The notes under the pieces: generated by a model
What the model was told of the DNA's origin: nothing
Database searches by the model: none
Seen by the model: the letters and a program-made list of their open reading frames with translations, nothing else
Shown here: positions 1-5,990 of the stretch, in pieces
Position numbering within the stretch: position 1 is the first letter of the stretch
How the letters are laid out: every line of letters begins with the position of its first letter
Assembly: GCA_946480675.1 (NCBI GenBank)
Contig: CAMLKS010000142.1
Span: forward strand, 1 to 6,415
Direction: 5' to 3'
Source of the DNA: an uncultured Bacteroidota bacterium
GTDB taxonomy: Bacteria; Bacteroidota; Bacteroidia; Chitinophagales; Chitinophagaceae
DNA: 6,415 nt
Program-made: the position numbers and the translations under genes

Positions 1-2195
1 AATTTTTCTGATGGTTGGAATAATAAGGTAGCCTTAAAATTATGCTGCCTGTCGAACCTGTATGGAAAGGCTTTGCCACCATTCAATTGTGCAAACTTGC
101 GCCACGTGCGCGACCATGTATAAGCCGAACCAAAAGTGAAATGCCCTAGTTTGGCTTTTACAGATGCTTCTAAGCCATAGCTCCATCCTGTACCTTGTAC
201 TATTTTCTCATCCCACTGCAGCGTATTGTCAAACAGGTTTTTGCCCACGTTATAGGTCGTTGTATTCTGTATGTCTTTATAATACCCTTCCAGGTTATAA
301 GAAATAGCCTGGGATGGTTTCCCGGCGTAACCCAGCGTAACCAACGATGCCTCTTCGGGTTCTACACGCGATGAACTGGGAAGCCAGAAATCAGTAGGCA
401 AGCCATACGAAGTATTGCTGATCAGGTGCAGGAACTGCGCCATCTGCGAGTAGGAAGCGTAGATACTGTGACGAGGGAAGAGCTTGTAACTTGTATAAAA
501 CCTAGGCTGTATACTTGAATAATTAAAACGATTGCTGAACCAGTTAGCAAAATGAAGGCCGGGACGGATGACCCATTTGTCATTGATTTTTACCTCATCT
601 TCAGCAAAGACTACAAATTCATTTGATTTAAACTTATCGGGCCGTACACCGCTCATTATTCCTGTTGAAGTCAATTGCATATCTGTAGGCACAAATGATG
701 ACACAGATATGTTGGCGCCAAACTCTATACGCTGGGTTGCGGTAGCATACCAGTTGGCATGAAGGCGGAGTGATAGCTCTTTGATAGATGAACTGCCTTT
801 ATAGGCATCCCCTTCTGTTATGACGTTATTCTCGAATACCTGTAACCTGTCTTCCAGCAAATATTTAAACTGCGTATAGGCAACCGTAGTGTTGAGGAAT
901 AGTTTGGGATTGATAATAGTATTCCATCGCGTACTCAATGCTGTATTTCCCCACCTGGTTTTAAACCCTATATCATTTGACGAAATGCCGAGGCCATCTC
1001 TGCCATTATAAAAACTGAAGTAGAGCCGGTTGTTTTTATTTAAAATATAGTTGGCTTTCCCATTTACATCATAGAAGTTGAAGATCAAATCATTGGTGAA
1101 AGGCCGCCACAATACATCCAGCCATGTGCGCCTGGCAGATAGCATAATAGATGCTTTGTCTTTTATAACAGGGCCCTCCACATTCAGGCTGCTTTTTACA
1201 AGCCCCATAGTAAACTGTCCACCCCAGCGCTGCATATCACCGTCCTTAGTGTTTACATCTATTACAGACGACAAACGCCCGCCAAAGCGTGATGGGAAAG
1301 CTCCTTTATGAAAATCAACTGACTTGATAGCCTCTGCATTAAAAACGGATGTCAACCCGAAAAAATGCTCTATATGGTATAGCGGTATGCCATCCAGCAA
1401 ATTCAGATTTTGGCCCGGGTCGCCACCGCGTACCATAATGCTGCTACTGCCATCTACACCTCCCTGTACGCCGGCAATATATTGCAGGGAACGCATGATA
1501 TCATTCTCCCCCAGCAGCGCTGGCGTACTTTTTATATCGTTATATACAAGGTGTAGGTGGTCCGGCGATGTTTCTTTATCTGTAGTCACTTTTACTTCAC
1601 TCAGCGTATTCTGCGGTGAAAGCAGGATATCCCTGCGATGGTCTGATGATTCATTTATATTCAGGGTGTCCGGTTTATATCCTATATATGAGCACAGTAC
1701 CCGATGCCTATCGGCGGGAATGGTAAGGCTGTAGTATCCGTAACTATTGGTAGTGGTGCCTATGCCCAGCTCAGGTATATATACCATGGCTCCTATCAGC
1801 ACTTCTTTATTCAACTGCTCTTTTACATAACCATTAATAGTTACCCTGTCTTTTTTCGCACTTCTTGTTATGCTACCATCAGATGCTATAATGAGTATTT
1901 TATTACCGCTTTCTTTAAGCGCCACCTGTTGCCCCGCCAATACCTGCAACAAGGCATCCATCACGGTTGTTTCAGTTGCAGGTAAGGTTACTTTTTTCCG
2001 GGTATCCACGTAGGATGTGCTGTAGGATATAGGTATCCCCGACCGCTTTTCTATATCGTGTATATATTTTTTTACAGAACCTTCTGTGAAAGAGGGCGTG
2101 TATTTTTGGTATAATAAACCGGCTTGTGCCCGGGCAGCAAGCGGGCACAATACACAATACAGGCAAATAAGGCATACAAGCACTCCCTTCCTCAT
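1..2195 (-). CDS. TonB-dependent outer-membrane receptor with STN signalling domain (3' end outside window)
   Basis: Outer-membrane active transporter that probably also signals, like FecA. I translated it from ATG at 2195: 731 codons stay open to base 1, so the C-terminus is missing. Residues 1-23 are a signal peptide ending ARA before Q24. Residues about 36-105 form an STN domain, as in FecA-type signal-transducing receptors. Residues about 118-195 are a CarboxypepD_reg-like beta-sandwich (NGYV, GTTTNSYGYYSL, YIGY). LSEVKVTT at 198-205 resembles the segment before the plug in Bacteroidota receptors. The plug spans about 212-320, with VRGGDPGQNLNLLDGIPLYH at 255-274 and FGGRLSSVIDV at 304-314. 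Alternating aromatic strands after 320 are the start of the beta-barrel. The start lies 3 bp after the anti-sigma stop with no clear Shine-Dalgarno site, so translational coupling is likely. The substrate cannot be read from sequence (siderophore, heme, glycan and peptide are all possible). The family call is firm; the signalling role is inferred from the STN domain and the neighbours. Confidence 0.95.
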   Translation of the reverse strand, partial: MRKGVLVCLICLYCVLCPLAARAQAGLLYQKYTPSFTEGSVKKYIHDIEKRSGIPISYSTSYVDTRKKVTLPATETTVMDALLQVLAGQQVALKESGNKILIIASDGSITRSAKKDRVTINGYVKEQLNKEVLIGAMVYIPELGIGTTTNSYGYYSLTIPADRHRVLCSYIGYKPDTLNINESSDHRRDILLSPQNTLSEVKVTTDKETSPDHLHLVYNDIKSTPALLGENDIMRSLQYIAGVQGGVDGSSSIMVRGGDPGQNLNLLDGIPLYHIEHFFGLTSVFNAEAIKSVDFHKGAFPSRFGGRLSSVIDVNTKDGDMQRWGGQFTMGLVKSSLNVEGPVIKDKASIMLSARRTWLDVLWRPFTNDLIFNFYDVNGKANYILNKNNRLYFSFYNGRDGLGISSNDIGFKTRWGNTALSTRWNTIINPKLFLNTTVAYTQFKYLLEDRLQVFENNVITEGDAYKGSSSIKELSLRLHANWYATATQRIEFGANISVSSFVPTDMQLTSTGIMSGVRPDKFKSNEFVVFAEDEVKINDKWVIRPGLHFANWFSNRFNYSSIQPRFYTSYKLFPRHSIYASYSQMAQFLHLISNTSYGLPTDFWLPSSSRVEPEEASLVTLGYAGKPSQAISYNLEGYYKDIQNTTTYNVGKNLFDNTLQWDEKIVQGTGWSYGLEASVKAKLGHFTFGSAYTWSRTWRKFAQLNGGKAFPYRFDRQHNFKATLLFQPSEK

Positions 2196-2198
2196 AGG

Positions 2199-3173
2199 CT
2201 ACTTTGCCATTATAACGTATTGATTGCCTTTTTGTTGCCATTGGCAATGTGCTACCAGACACAATTCATCCAATGCTTCTTCTAATGATTGATTATTGAA
2301 ACTGATGGTGATCTGCTGTTCGGTTACTTGCGGCACCATAGAAAGGTCTATGCTGATGGAAGCATTGTAAACAACAGACAAATCTTCGATGATTTTGCTG
2401 AACGGCTGGCTGTCATATTCAAGCACCTTGTCTTTCCAGAAAAGGAAATTGCTGTCCGTAATAGGGGTTTCCGTCAGCTTATCGGCTTTCAGGTCGCCTT
2501 GCTCCCCTTTAGTGAGTATTACGTAGGCTTGCTTATTTTTTGCCGACGTCATTTGCACCTTACCGCTGGTCACTTTTACGCTTGCAGTGGTTTCATCGCA
2601 TACCACATCAAACGAAGTGCCTAATACTTTTACCGATGCAGCCCCTGCGCCTATAACAAAAGGTTTGCTTTCATCTCTTGCCACCTGGAAATAAGCTTCA
2701 CCATCCAGCGATACATTTCTTTGATTGCCAGCAAACACTTCGGGGTAGGTTATTTTGCTGCCTTTTCTTAGTGTGATGTGCGAGCTGTCCGGCAGCACTA
2801 CATCTATATTATCATTCGTAGCTGCTATTTCTACCATTGCCGTTTGTGAAAATGGCTTTATGATGAAAATACCTGCCAGCAGTATAGCTGCCGCAGCAAC
2901 GAGGTATTTGCCCCATAGCGGGAATTTCATGGTCTTTTGCCTTTCAGGAGTAGCGGTAGTCATTGTTTTACCGGCCACTTGCTGCCAGGCAGCGGCAGTA
3001 TCAAAGCTTTGGGCACTAAACAGGTCGTCCGACTGCCATAGTTTCATTATCTGCTCATACTCGGCCTTGTGTCGGGCATCAGCAGCCAGCCAGGCTTCCA
3101 GCTCGCGCATTTCTTCTGCGGTAGCCTCGCCCGATAGCTTTTTGGCAATAATGATATCTATCTGCTCGTTCAT
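2199..3173 (-). CDS. FecR-family transmembrane anti-sigma regulator
   Basis: Inner-membrane regulator expected to hold the adjacent ECF sigma factor and to receive the periplasmic signal from the adjacent receptor. The 324 residues match the usual Bacteroidota FecR layout. Residues 1-60 are a cytoplasmic helical anti-sigma region (LSGEATAEEMRELEAWLAAD). One membrane helix lies at about 88-106, rich in Ala, Ile and Leu. The FecR domain covers about 112-215, with GEAYFQVARDESKPFVI at 158-174, VKVLGTSFDV at 181-190 and VTSGKV at 201-206. A C-terminal DUF4974-like domain occupies about 246-324 (FNNQSLEEALDELC). The start at 3173 is preceded directly by AGGAAAG, a weak ribosome-binding-like stretch. 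The gene follows the sigma gene by 45 bp and precedes the receptor by 3 bp, so the three form one likely operon. In this family the regulator may be a pure inhibitor or may also be needed for sigma activity; the sequence does not decide which. Confidence 0.95.
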   Translation of the reverse strand: MNEQIDIIIAKKLSGEATAEEMRELEAWLAADARHKAEYEQIMKLWQSDDLFSAQSFDTAAAWQQVAGKTMTTATPERQKTMKFPLWGKYLVAAAAILLAGIFIIKPFSQTAMVEIAATNDNIDVVLPDSSHITLRKGSKITYPEVFAGNQRNVSLDGEAYFQVARDESKPFVIGAGAASVKVLGTSFDVVCDETTASVKVTSGKVQMTSAKNKQAYVILTKGEQGDLKADKLTETPITDSNFLFWKDKVLEYDSQPFSKIIEDLSVVYNASISIDLSMVPQVTEQQITISFNNQSLEEALDELCLVAHCQWQQKGNQYVIMAK

Positions 3174-3199
3174 CTTTCCTGCTTTGCTTATATAAAACG

Positions 3200-3223
3200 C
3201 ATAGGACGGTTAAAACCCCTATG
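3200..3223 (-). repeat. Inverted repeat / RNA hairpin across the sigma stop codon
   Basis: On the plus strand CATAGG (3200-3205) pairs with CCTATG (3218-3223). Inside it, GGTT (3208-3211) pairs with AACC (3214-3217). The result is a 10 bp stem with a 2-nt bulge and a very small loop, effectively 9 bp with a 4-nt loop. In the operon mRNA it covers the sigma stop codon (TAG at 3221-3219) and lies upstream of the FecR start. A short U-rich stretch (CGUUUUAUAU) follows the stem, so a leaky attenuator or an RNA-processing site is possible. The repeat is seen directly; the function is inferred. It is too weak to call a full terminator. Confidence 0.45.
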
Positions 3224-3776
3224 GAAATAATATATTTTTAATAAATAATACAAAAAACGAAATAGCAGCGCCTGCTTTTACAAAATCGCGCAATGTTTTG
3301 ATGGCTTTACCCATCTGGTTTTCTACCGTTTTTACCGAAAGGTCCAGCGTTTCTGCAGCTTGCTTGTAGCTAAGGCCATGCAGTTTTACCAGCAAAAAAA
3401 CCTCTTTGCATTTGGGTGGCAACTGGTCCAGTGCTGCTTGTACCTTCCGGGTATGTTCATCGGCATCTTCCGCTCGCTGGCGGTTGGTGATAAATGGTTC
3501 AGGTGTAGGCTCCGGTGTGTTCTCGGTAAAGTGTATGCCCGAACTGTTTTGTTTCCGTAGCGCTGTGATGCTATTATTACGAACAGCGGTAATAAGGTAA
3601 AAGCGTGCGTTGGCAGAATCTACCAGGTCTTTTTTCTGTTCCCAGAATTTCACGAAAGTTTCCTGCACAATGTCTTCTGCAAGATGGCTATCCTGCATAT
3701 AAGACATAGCATGCCTGCAAAGGTTATTATACTCCCTCTCAAACAACTCTTTAAATGCATTTTCTAACGCGGGCAT
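3219..3776 (-). CDS. ECF sigma-70 factor, FecI-like, Bacteroidota expansion type
   Basis: Alternative sigma factor that would direct RNA polymerase to the receptor gene or its own operon. Its 185 residues contain sigma region 2 at about 10-76 (LFEREYNNLCRHAMSYMQD, then AEDIVQETFVKFWE at 33-46, the core-binding and -10 recognition part). A Pro/Glu-rich linker follows at about 77-108. Region 4 lies at about 113-165, with LDQLPPKCKEVFLL and the helix-turn-helix LSYKQAAETLDLSVKTVENQ at 135-154. After region 4 comes an unusual hydrophobic tail (about 168-185, ending FFVLFIKNILFP). The start ATG at 3776 fits the family length and lies just beyond a divergent intergenic gap. It is first in the sigma/FecR/receptor cluster, the usual order for FecI-type systems. 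The family is certain; the regulon and the signal are unknown. Confidence 0.95.
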   Translation of the reverse strand: MPALENAFKELFEREYNNLCRHAMSYMQDSHLAEDIVQETFVKFWEQKKDLVDSANARFYLITAVRNNSITALRKQNSSGIHFTENTPEPTPEPFITNRQRAEDADEHTRKVQAALDQLPPKCKEVFLLVKLHGLSYKQAAETLDLSVKTVENQMGKAIKTLRDFVKAGAAISFFVLFIKNILFP

Positions 3777-3936
3777 CTGGTCTTATCGGAAATTGACGCA
3801 AAGTAAATAAAACTAATGCATAATCTGCTTGGTAAAACAGAAAAACAACAAAGCCTTGACGGATTGTAATACAAACCGGAAGACGGGAACGGCGTGCAAA
3901 AGCTATCGGTGGCACCAATCTTTTATTCTATGCCAT
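3777..3936. promoter_or_regulatory. Divergent intergenic region between sigma and DUF72 genes
   Basis: This 160 bp gap separates two divergently transcribed genes and must hold the sigma-operon promoter, and probably that of the DUF72 gene. On the minus strand TTACTTTGC (plus coordinates 3798-3806) resembles the Bacteroidota -7 element TAnnTTTG, about 22 bp before the sigma ATG. No convincing -33 TTTG was found at the expected distance. No clear -7 element was found for the plus-strand gene. The stretch 3829-3936 is open in frame with the DUF72 gene but does not look like conserved protein, so it is treated as leader here. Confidence 0.35.
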
Positions 3937-4668
3937 ATGAAGGTTCATATTGGCACATCGGGATGGAGTTATAAAGAATGGAAAGGAACATTCTACCCCA
4001 ACGAACTGAAAGCGACCGACTGGCTGGAACATTATTCCAAAACGTTTGACACAACGGAAATCAACAGCAGCTTTTATCGTTTACCTAAAGCCGAAACCGT
4101 GCTGAAATGGGCAGAAAAAGTGCCGGATACGTTTACTTTTTGCCCTAAAATAAGCAGGTATTTGACGCATATAAAACGATTGAAAGAGCCGGAAGAACCA
4201 TTAGAACGATTTTTCAACCTGTTTGCACCCATTAAAGAAAAGCTGGGGCCAATATTGATACAACTACCGGCTTCTGTAAAGTTTGACTACGATATTGTGG
4301 GTTATTTTTTCGGAGTACTGAAAAAGCAGTACAAAGGTTATGCATTTGCGCTGGAAGCAAGGCACGACACATGGATGGAAAACGACGCGCTTGACCTGAT
4401 GGCAAATAATGACATAGCATGGGTCATATCACAATCGGGTGTTGGGTTTCCTTATTCTGAAATGGTAACATCCGGGAATATTTATGTACGCTTTCATGGC
4501 CCGAAAGAACTATATGGCTCTTCTTACTCAGATAGCCAGCTAAAAGATTTTGCAGATAAGTTTAAAACATGGTTAAAGGAAGGACATACTATCTGGGCTT
4601 ATTTCAATAATACAATGAATGGCATTGCTATAGACAATGCATTGAAACTGGAAGAATTGCTGAAGTAA
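3937..4668 (+). CDS. DUF72 (YecE-like) TIM-barrel protein of unknown function
   Basis: The protein belongs to the DUF72/YecE family, a widespread group of cytoplasmic TIM-barrel-like proteins with no established biochemical role. With the start at 3937 it has 243 residues. The family hallmarks appear in order: IGTSGWSYKEWKGTFYP (5-21), TTEINSSFYRLP (39-50), FCPKISRYLTHIKRL (68-82, the conserved lysine and THIKRL stretch), LGPILIQLP (103-111), ALEARHDTW (138-146), YVRFHGP (183-189) and YFNNTMNGIAIDNA (222-235). An ATG in the same frame at 3829 would add 36 residues. They are Lys/Asn/Thr-rich with several Cys and do not resemble the family, whose members normally begin just before GTSGW, so 3937 is preferred. 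No strong Shine-Dalgarno site is seen. The gene runs convergently into the DNA glycosylase gene, with stop codons that touch. Confidence 0.9.
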   Translation: MKVHIGTSGWSYKEWKGTFYPNELKATDWLEHYSKTFDTTEINSSFYRLPKAETVLKWAEKVPDTFTFCPKISRYLTHIKRLKEPEEPLERFFNLFAPIKEKLGPILIQLPASVKFDYDIVGYFFGVLKKQYKGYAFALEARHDTWMENDALDLMANNDIAWVISQSGVGFPYSEMVTSGNIYVRFHGPKELYGSSYSDSQLKDFADKFKTWLKEGHTIWAYFNNTMNGIAIDNALKLEELLK

Positions 4669-5400
4669 TTACTTATACAGCACCTGGCAGTTATTGCAGT
4701 AAAAAGTACGCCGGTTAGTTTTGCCCAGATATTCTTTAATGATAGGCAAATCGCAACGATGACATATTTTCTTCGTATGCGCCAGCCAATGTTTTTTCAG
4801 TTCATATTTTTTCTTCCATTCCAGAAAGTCGAAAGCATATGCACGTGCTTCACGTACCATATCATTCAATTGTTTGGCAGGTAAGGCGCCAACAAGGCTT
4901 TTAGGGTGCGCCTTTATACGATACAGCACTTCATTCTTGATGATATTACCGGAGCCGGCAAATATATCCTGGTTCAGCAGCGCATCACATACCAGCATAT
5001 CCGGATGCACTTTCAATTTCTTTTTGGCCTTAGCAGCACTCCACTCATCTGCCATCACATCGGCACTCCAGTCATACACATCGTCCAACGCTTCTTCTAT
5101 GATCTTCAACGAGCAACTGTAAAAACTGATCTCACCATTTGAAAATTGCAGCCGCAACCTTGGTGCCGTTTGCTTGCGTTCATTTATAGTATAAGAGCCA
5201 AACAACATGAAGTGTATGCGCACTGTGAACCCCTTAAAGCATATCAGGAAGTGTTTACCCCAACTCTTGAAATCTATGATAGTTTTATTAGCAAGACGCT
5301 GTATATCTTGTTTGCTATTGCCCGATACCTGCAATACCTTCTTACGCTTGAACGCGGCTACAGCTTCTTTTAAAATGACTATTGAAGGACCTTCCGGCAT
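4669..5400 (-). CDS. Fpg/Nei-family DNA glycosylase / AP lyase (endonuclease VIII-like)
   Basis: Base-excision repair enzyme that removes oxidised bases and cleaves the DNA backbone by beta/delta elimination. The 243 residues begin MPEGP, so Pro2 (Schiff-base nucleophile) and Glu3 are present after Met removal. Lys49 in SWGKHFL matches the conserved lysine of Nei (RGKALL) and Fpg. MLF at 65-67 occupies the position of the void-filling QLY of E. coli Nei. FYSCS at 93-97 resembles Nei LYSAS, and the Fpg RRFG loop is missing, so Nei-like is the better label. The helix-two-turn-helix lies at about 130-162 (LLNQDIFAGSGNIIKNEVLY, with Asn152). A C-terminal zinc finger uses Cys213, Cys216, Cys235 and Cys238, with NRRTFYC on its hairpin. 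It is slightly shorter than E. coli Nei (263). It follows the pyrophosphatase gene by 10 bp, probably in one transcript. Substrate preference cannot be fixed from sequence. Confidence 0.92.
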   Translation of the reverse strand: MPEGPSIVILKEAVAAFKRKKVLQVSGNSKQDIQRLANKTIIDFKSWGKHFLICFKGFTVRIHFMLFGSYTINERKQTAPRLRLQFSNGEISFYSCSLKIIEEALDDVYDWSADVMADEWSAAKAKKKLKVHPDMLVCDALLNQDIFAGSGNIIKNEVLYRIKAHPKSLVGALPAKQLNDMVREARAYAFDFLEWKKKYELKKHWLAHTKKICHRCDLPIIKEYLGKTNRRTFYCNNCQVLYK

Positions 5401-5410
5401 GTGCTCTGAT

Positions 5411-5917
5411 TTATGATATGCTTTTCTTCACTGCTTCCATAGCAGCATGTCCATCTTTTATATCCAATACCCGAAAACTATTACCGTTCATCTGCTGGTA
5501 ATATGCAAAGAAGGTGACCCATTCTTTTACCAAGACCTTCGGCAGTTCATCTATCAAACGAATATGCTCATACACTTTCGAGAGAACCGGTATGGCTACA
5601 ACCCGGTCATTCCGTACCGGTTTCCCATTCTTGCTCTGCTCCACTTCTATTATACCTATAGGACGGCACTGCGCAAGACAACCTGTAACCAATGCATCTT
5701 CTGTATAAACCATCACATCCAACGGATCGCCATCTGCTGCTTTTGTGCCGGGCACGAAACCAAAATCTACCGGAAAAACAGAACCGGCCGGGAGTATTTT
5801 ACCTAACATAAAAAGACCGGTAGCCTCATCATATTTATACTTATTGCGACTGCCACGTAGGGTTTCTATTACAACATTCAGGTGGCCGTTTTCATCTGTA
5901 GGCGGTGGTAGTTTCAT
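5411..5917 (-). CDS. ppa: Divergent family I inorganic pyrophosphatase
   Basis: Soluble pyrophosphatase-fold protein; the canonical enzyme hydrolyses PPi to two phosphates with Mg2+. The 168 residues are close to the bacterial length of about 175. The metal-binding signature DGDPLDV is intact (Asp62, Asp64 and Asp67, matching E. coli D65, D67 and D70). Glu18 matches E20, Lys28 matches K29, and CRPIGII (84-90) and KVYEHI (114-119) align well. Several other catalytic positions differ on my hand alignment: E31 is Asp30, R43 is Lys40, Y51 is Phe48, Y55 is Phe53, K104 is Arg105 and K142 is Gln141. The D97/D102 segment is rearranged (EQSKNGKPVRNDR, 93-105). A related EQ...GK..RNDR pattern is, from memory, found in a subgroup of annotated pyrophosphatases, so this may be a known divergent branch or a second paralogue. 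ATG at 5917 is the only sensible start. It is the first gene of a probable pair with the glycosylase. The fold is near certain; the activity is less so. Confidence 0.9.
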   Translation of the reverse strand: MKLPPPTDENGHLNVVIETLRGSRNKYKYDEATGLFMLGKILPAGSVFPVDFGFVPGTKAADGDPLDVMVYTEDALVTGCLAQCRPIGIIEVEQSKNGKPVRNDRVVAIPVLSKVYEHIRLIDELPKVLVKEWVTFFAYYQQMNGNSFRVLDIKDGHAAMEAVKKSIS

Positions 5918-5990
5918 ATGGATATTTTACAACACGATGAGTGAAAAATTATGCCAGTGATGTTGGTATAATTCTTTAGCAGATATAGAT
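5918..5990. promoter_or_regulatory. Short divergent promoter gap
   Basis: Only 73 bp separate the starts of the pyrophosphatase gene (minus) and the CinA-like gene (plus), so promoters for both directions must be packed or overlap here. The gap is AT-rich. TATAAT occurs at 5967-5972 on the plus strand, and on the minus strand TAATTTTTC weakly resembles the Bacteroidota -7 element. Neither has a convincing upstream partner, so the assignment rests mainly on gene orientation. Confidence 0.35.

Noticed and set aside
568..1985. Several plus-strand open frames (568-762, 1078-1311, 1324-1734, 1704-1985)
   Set aside because: All lie antisense to the continuous receptor frame, have no recognisable protein motifs, and overlap conserved plug and barrel sequence on the other strand.
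1972..2262. Minus-strand frame of 96 codons across the FecR-receptor junction
   Set aside because: It is out of frame with both clear genes and overlaps the receptor signal peptide and STN domain; the receptor frame from 2195 explains this DNA better.
2289..3195. Plus-strand frames opposite the FecR gene (2289-2624, 2755-3195)
   Set aside because: They are complements of a well-supported FecR protein. The hydrophobic look of the second frame is an antisense effect and not a membrane protein.
3174..3218. Rho-independent terminator between the sigma and FecR genes
   Set aside because: The hairpin there is short, AT-rich and followed by only four consecutive U residues, and the downstream genes are expected to be co-transcribed; it is reported as a possible attenuator instead.
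5447..5806. 119-codon plus-strand frame opposite the pyrophosphatase
   Set aside because: It is antisense to a gene with an intact DGDPLDV signature, and no domain or start context supports it.
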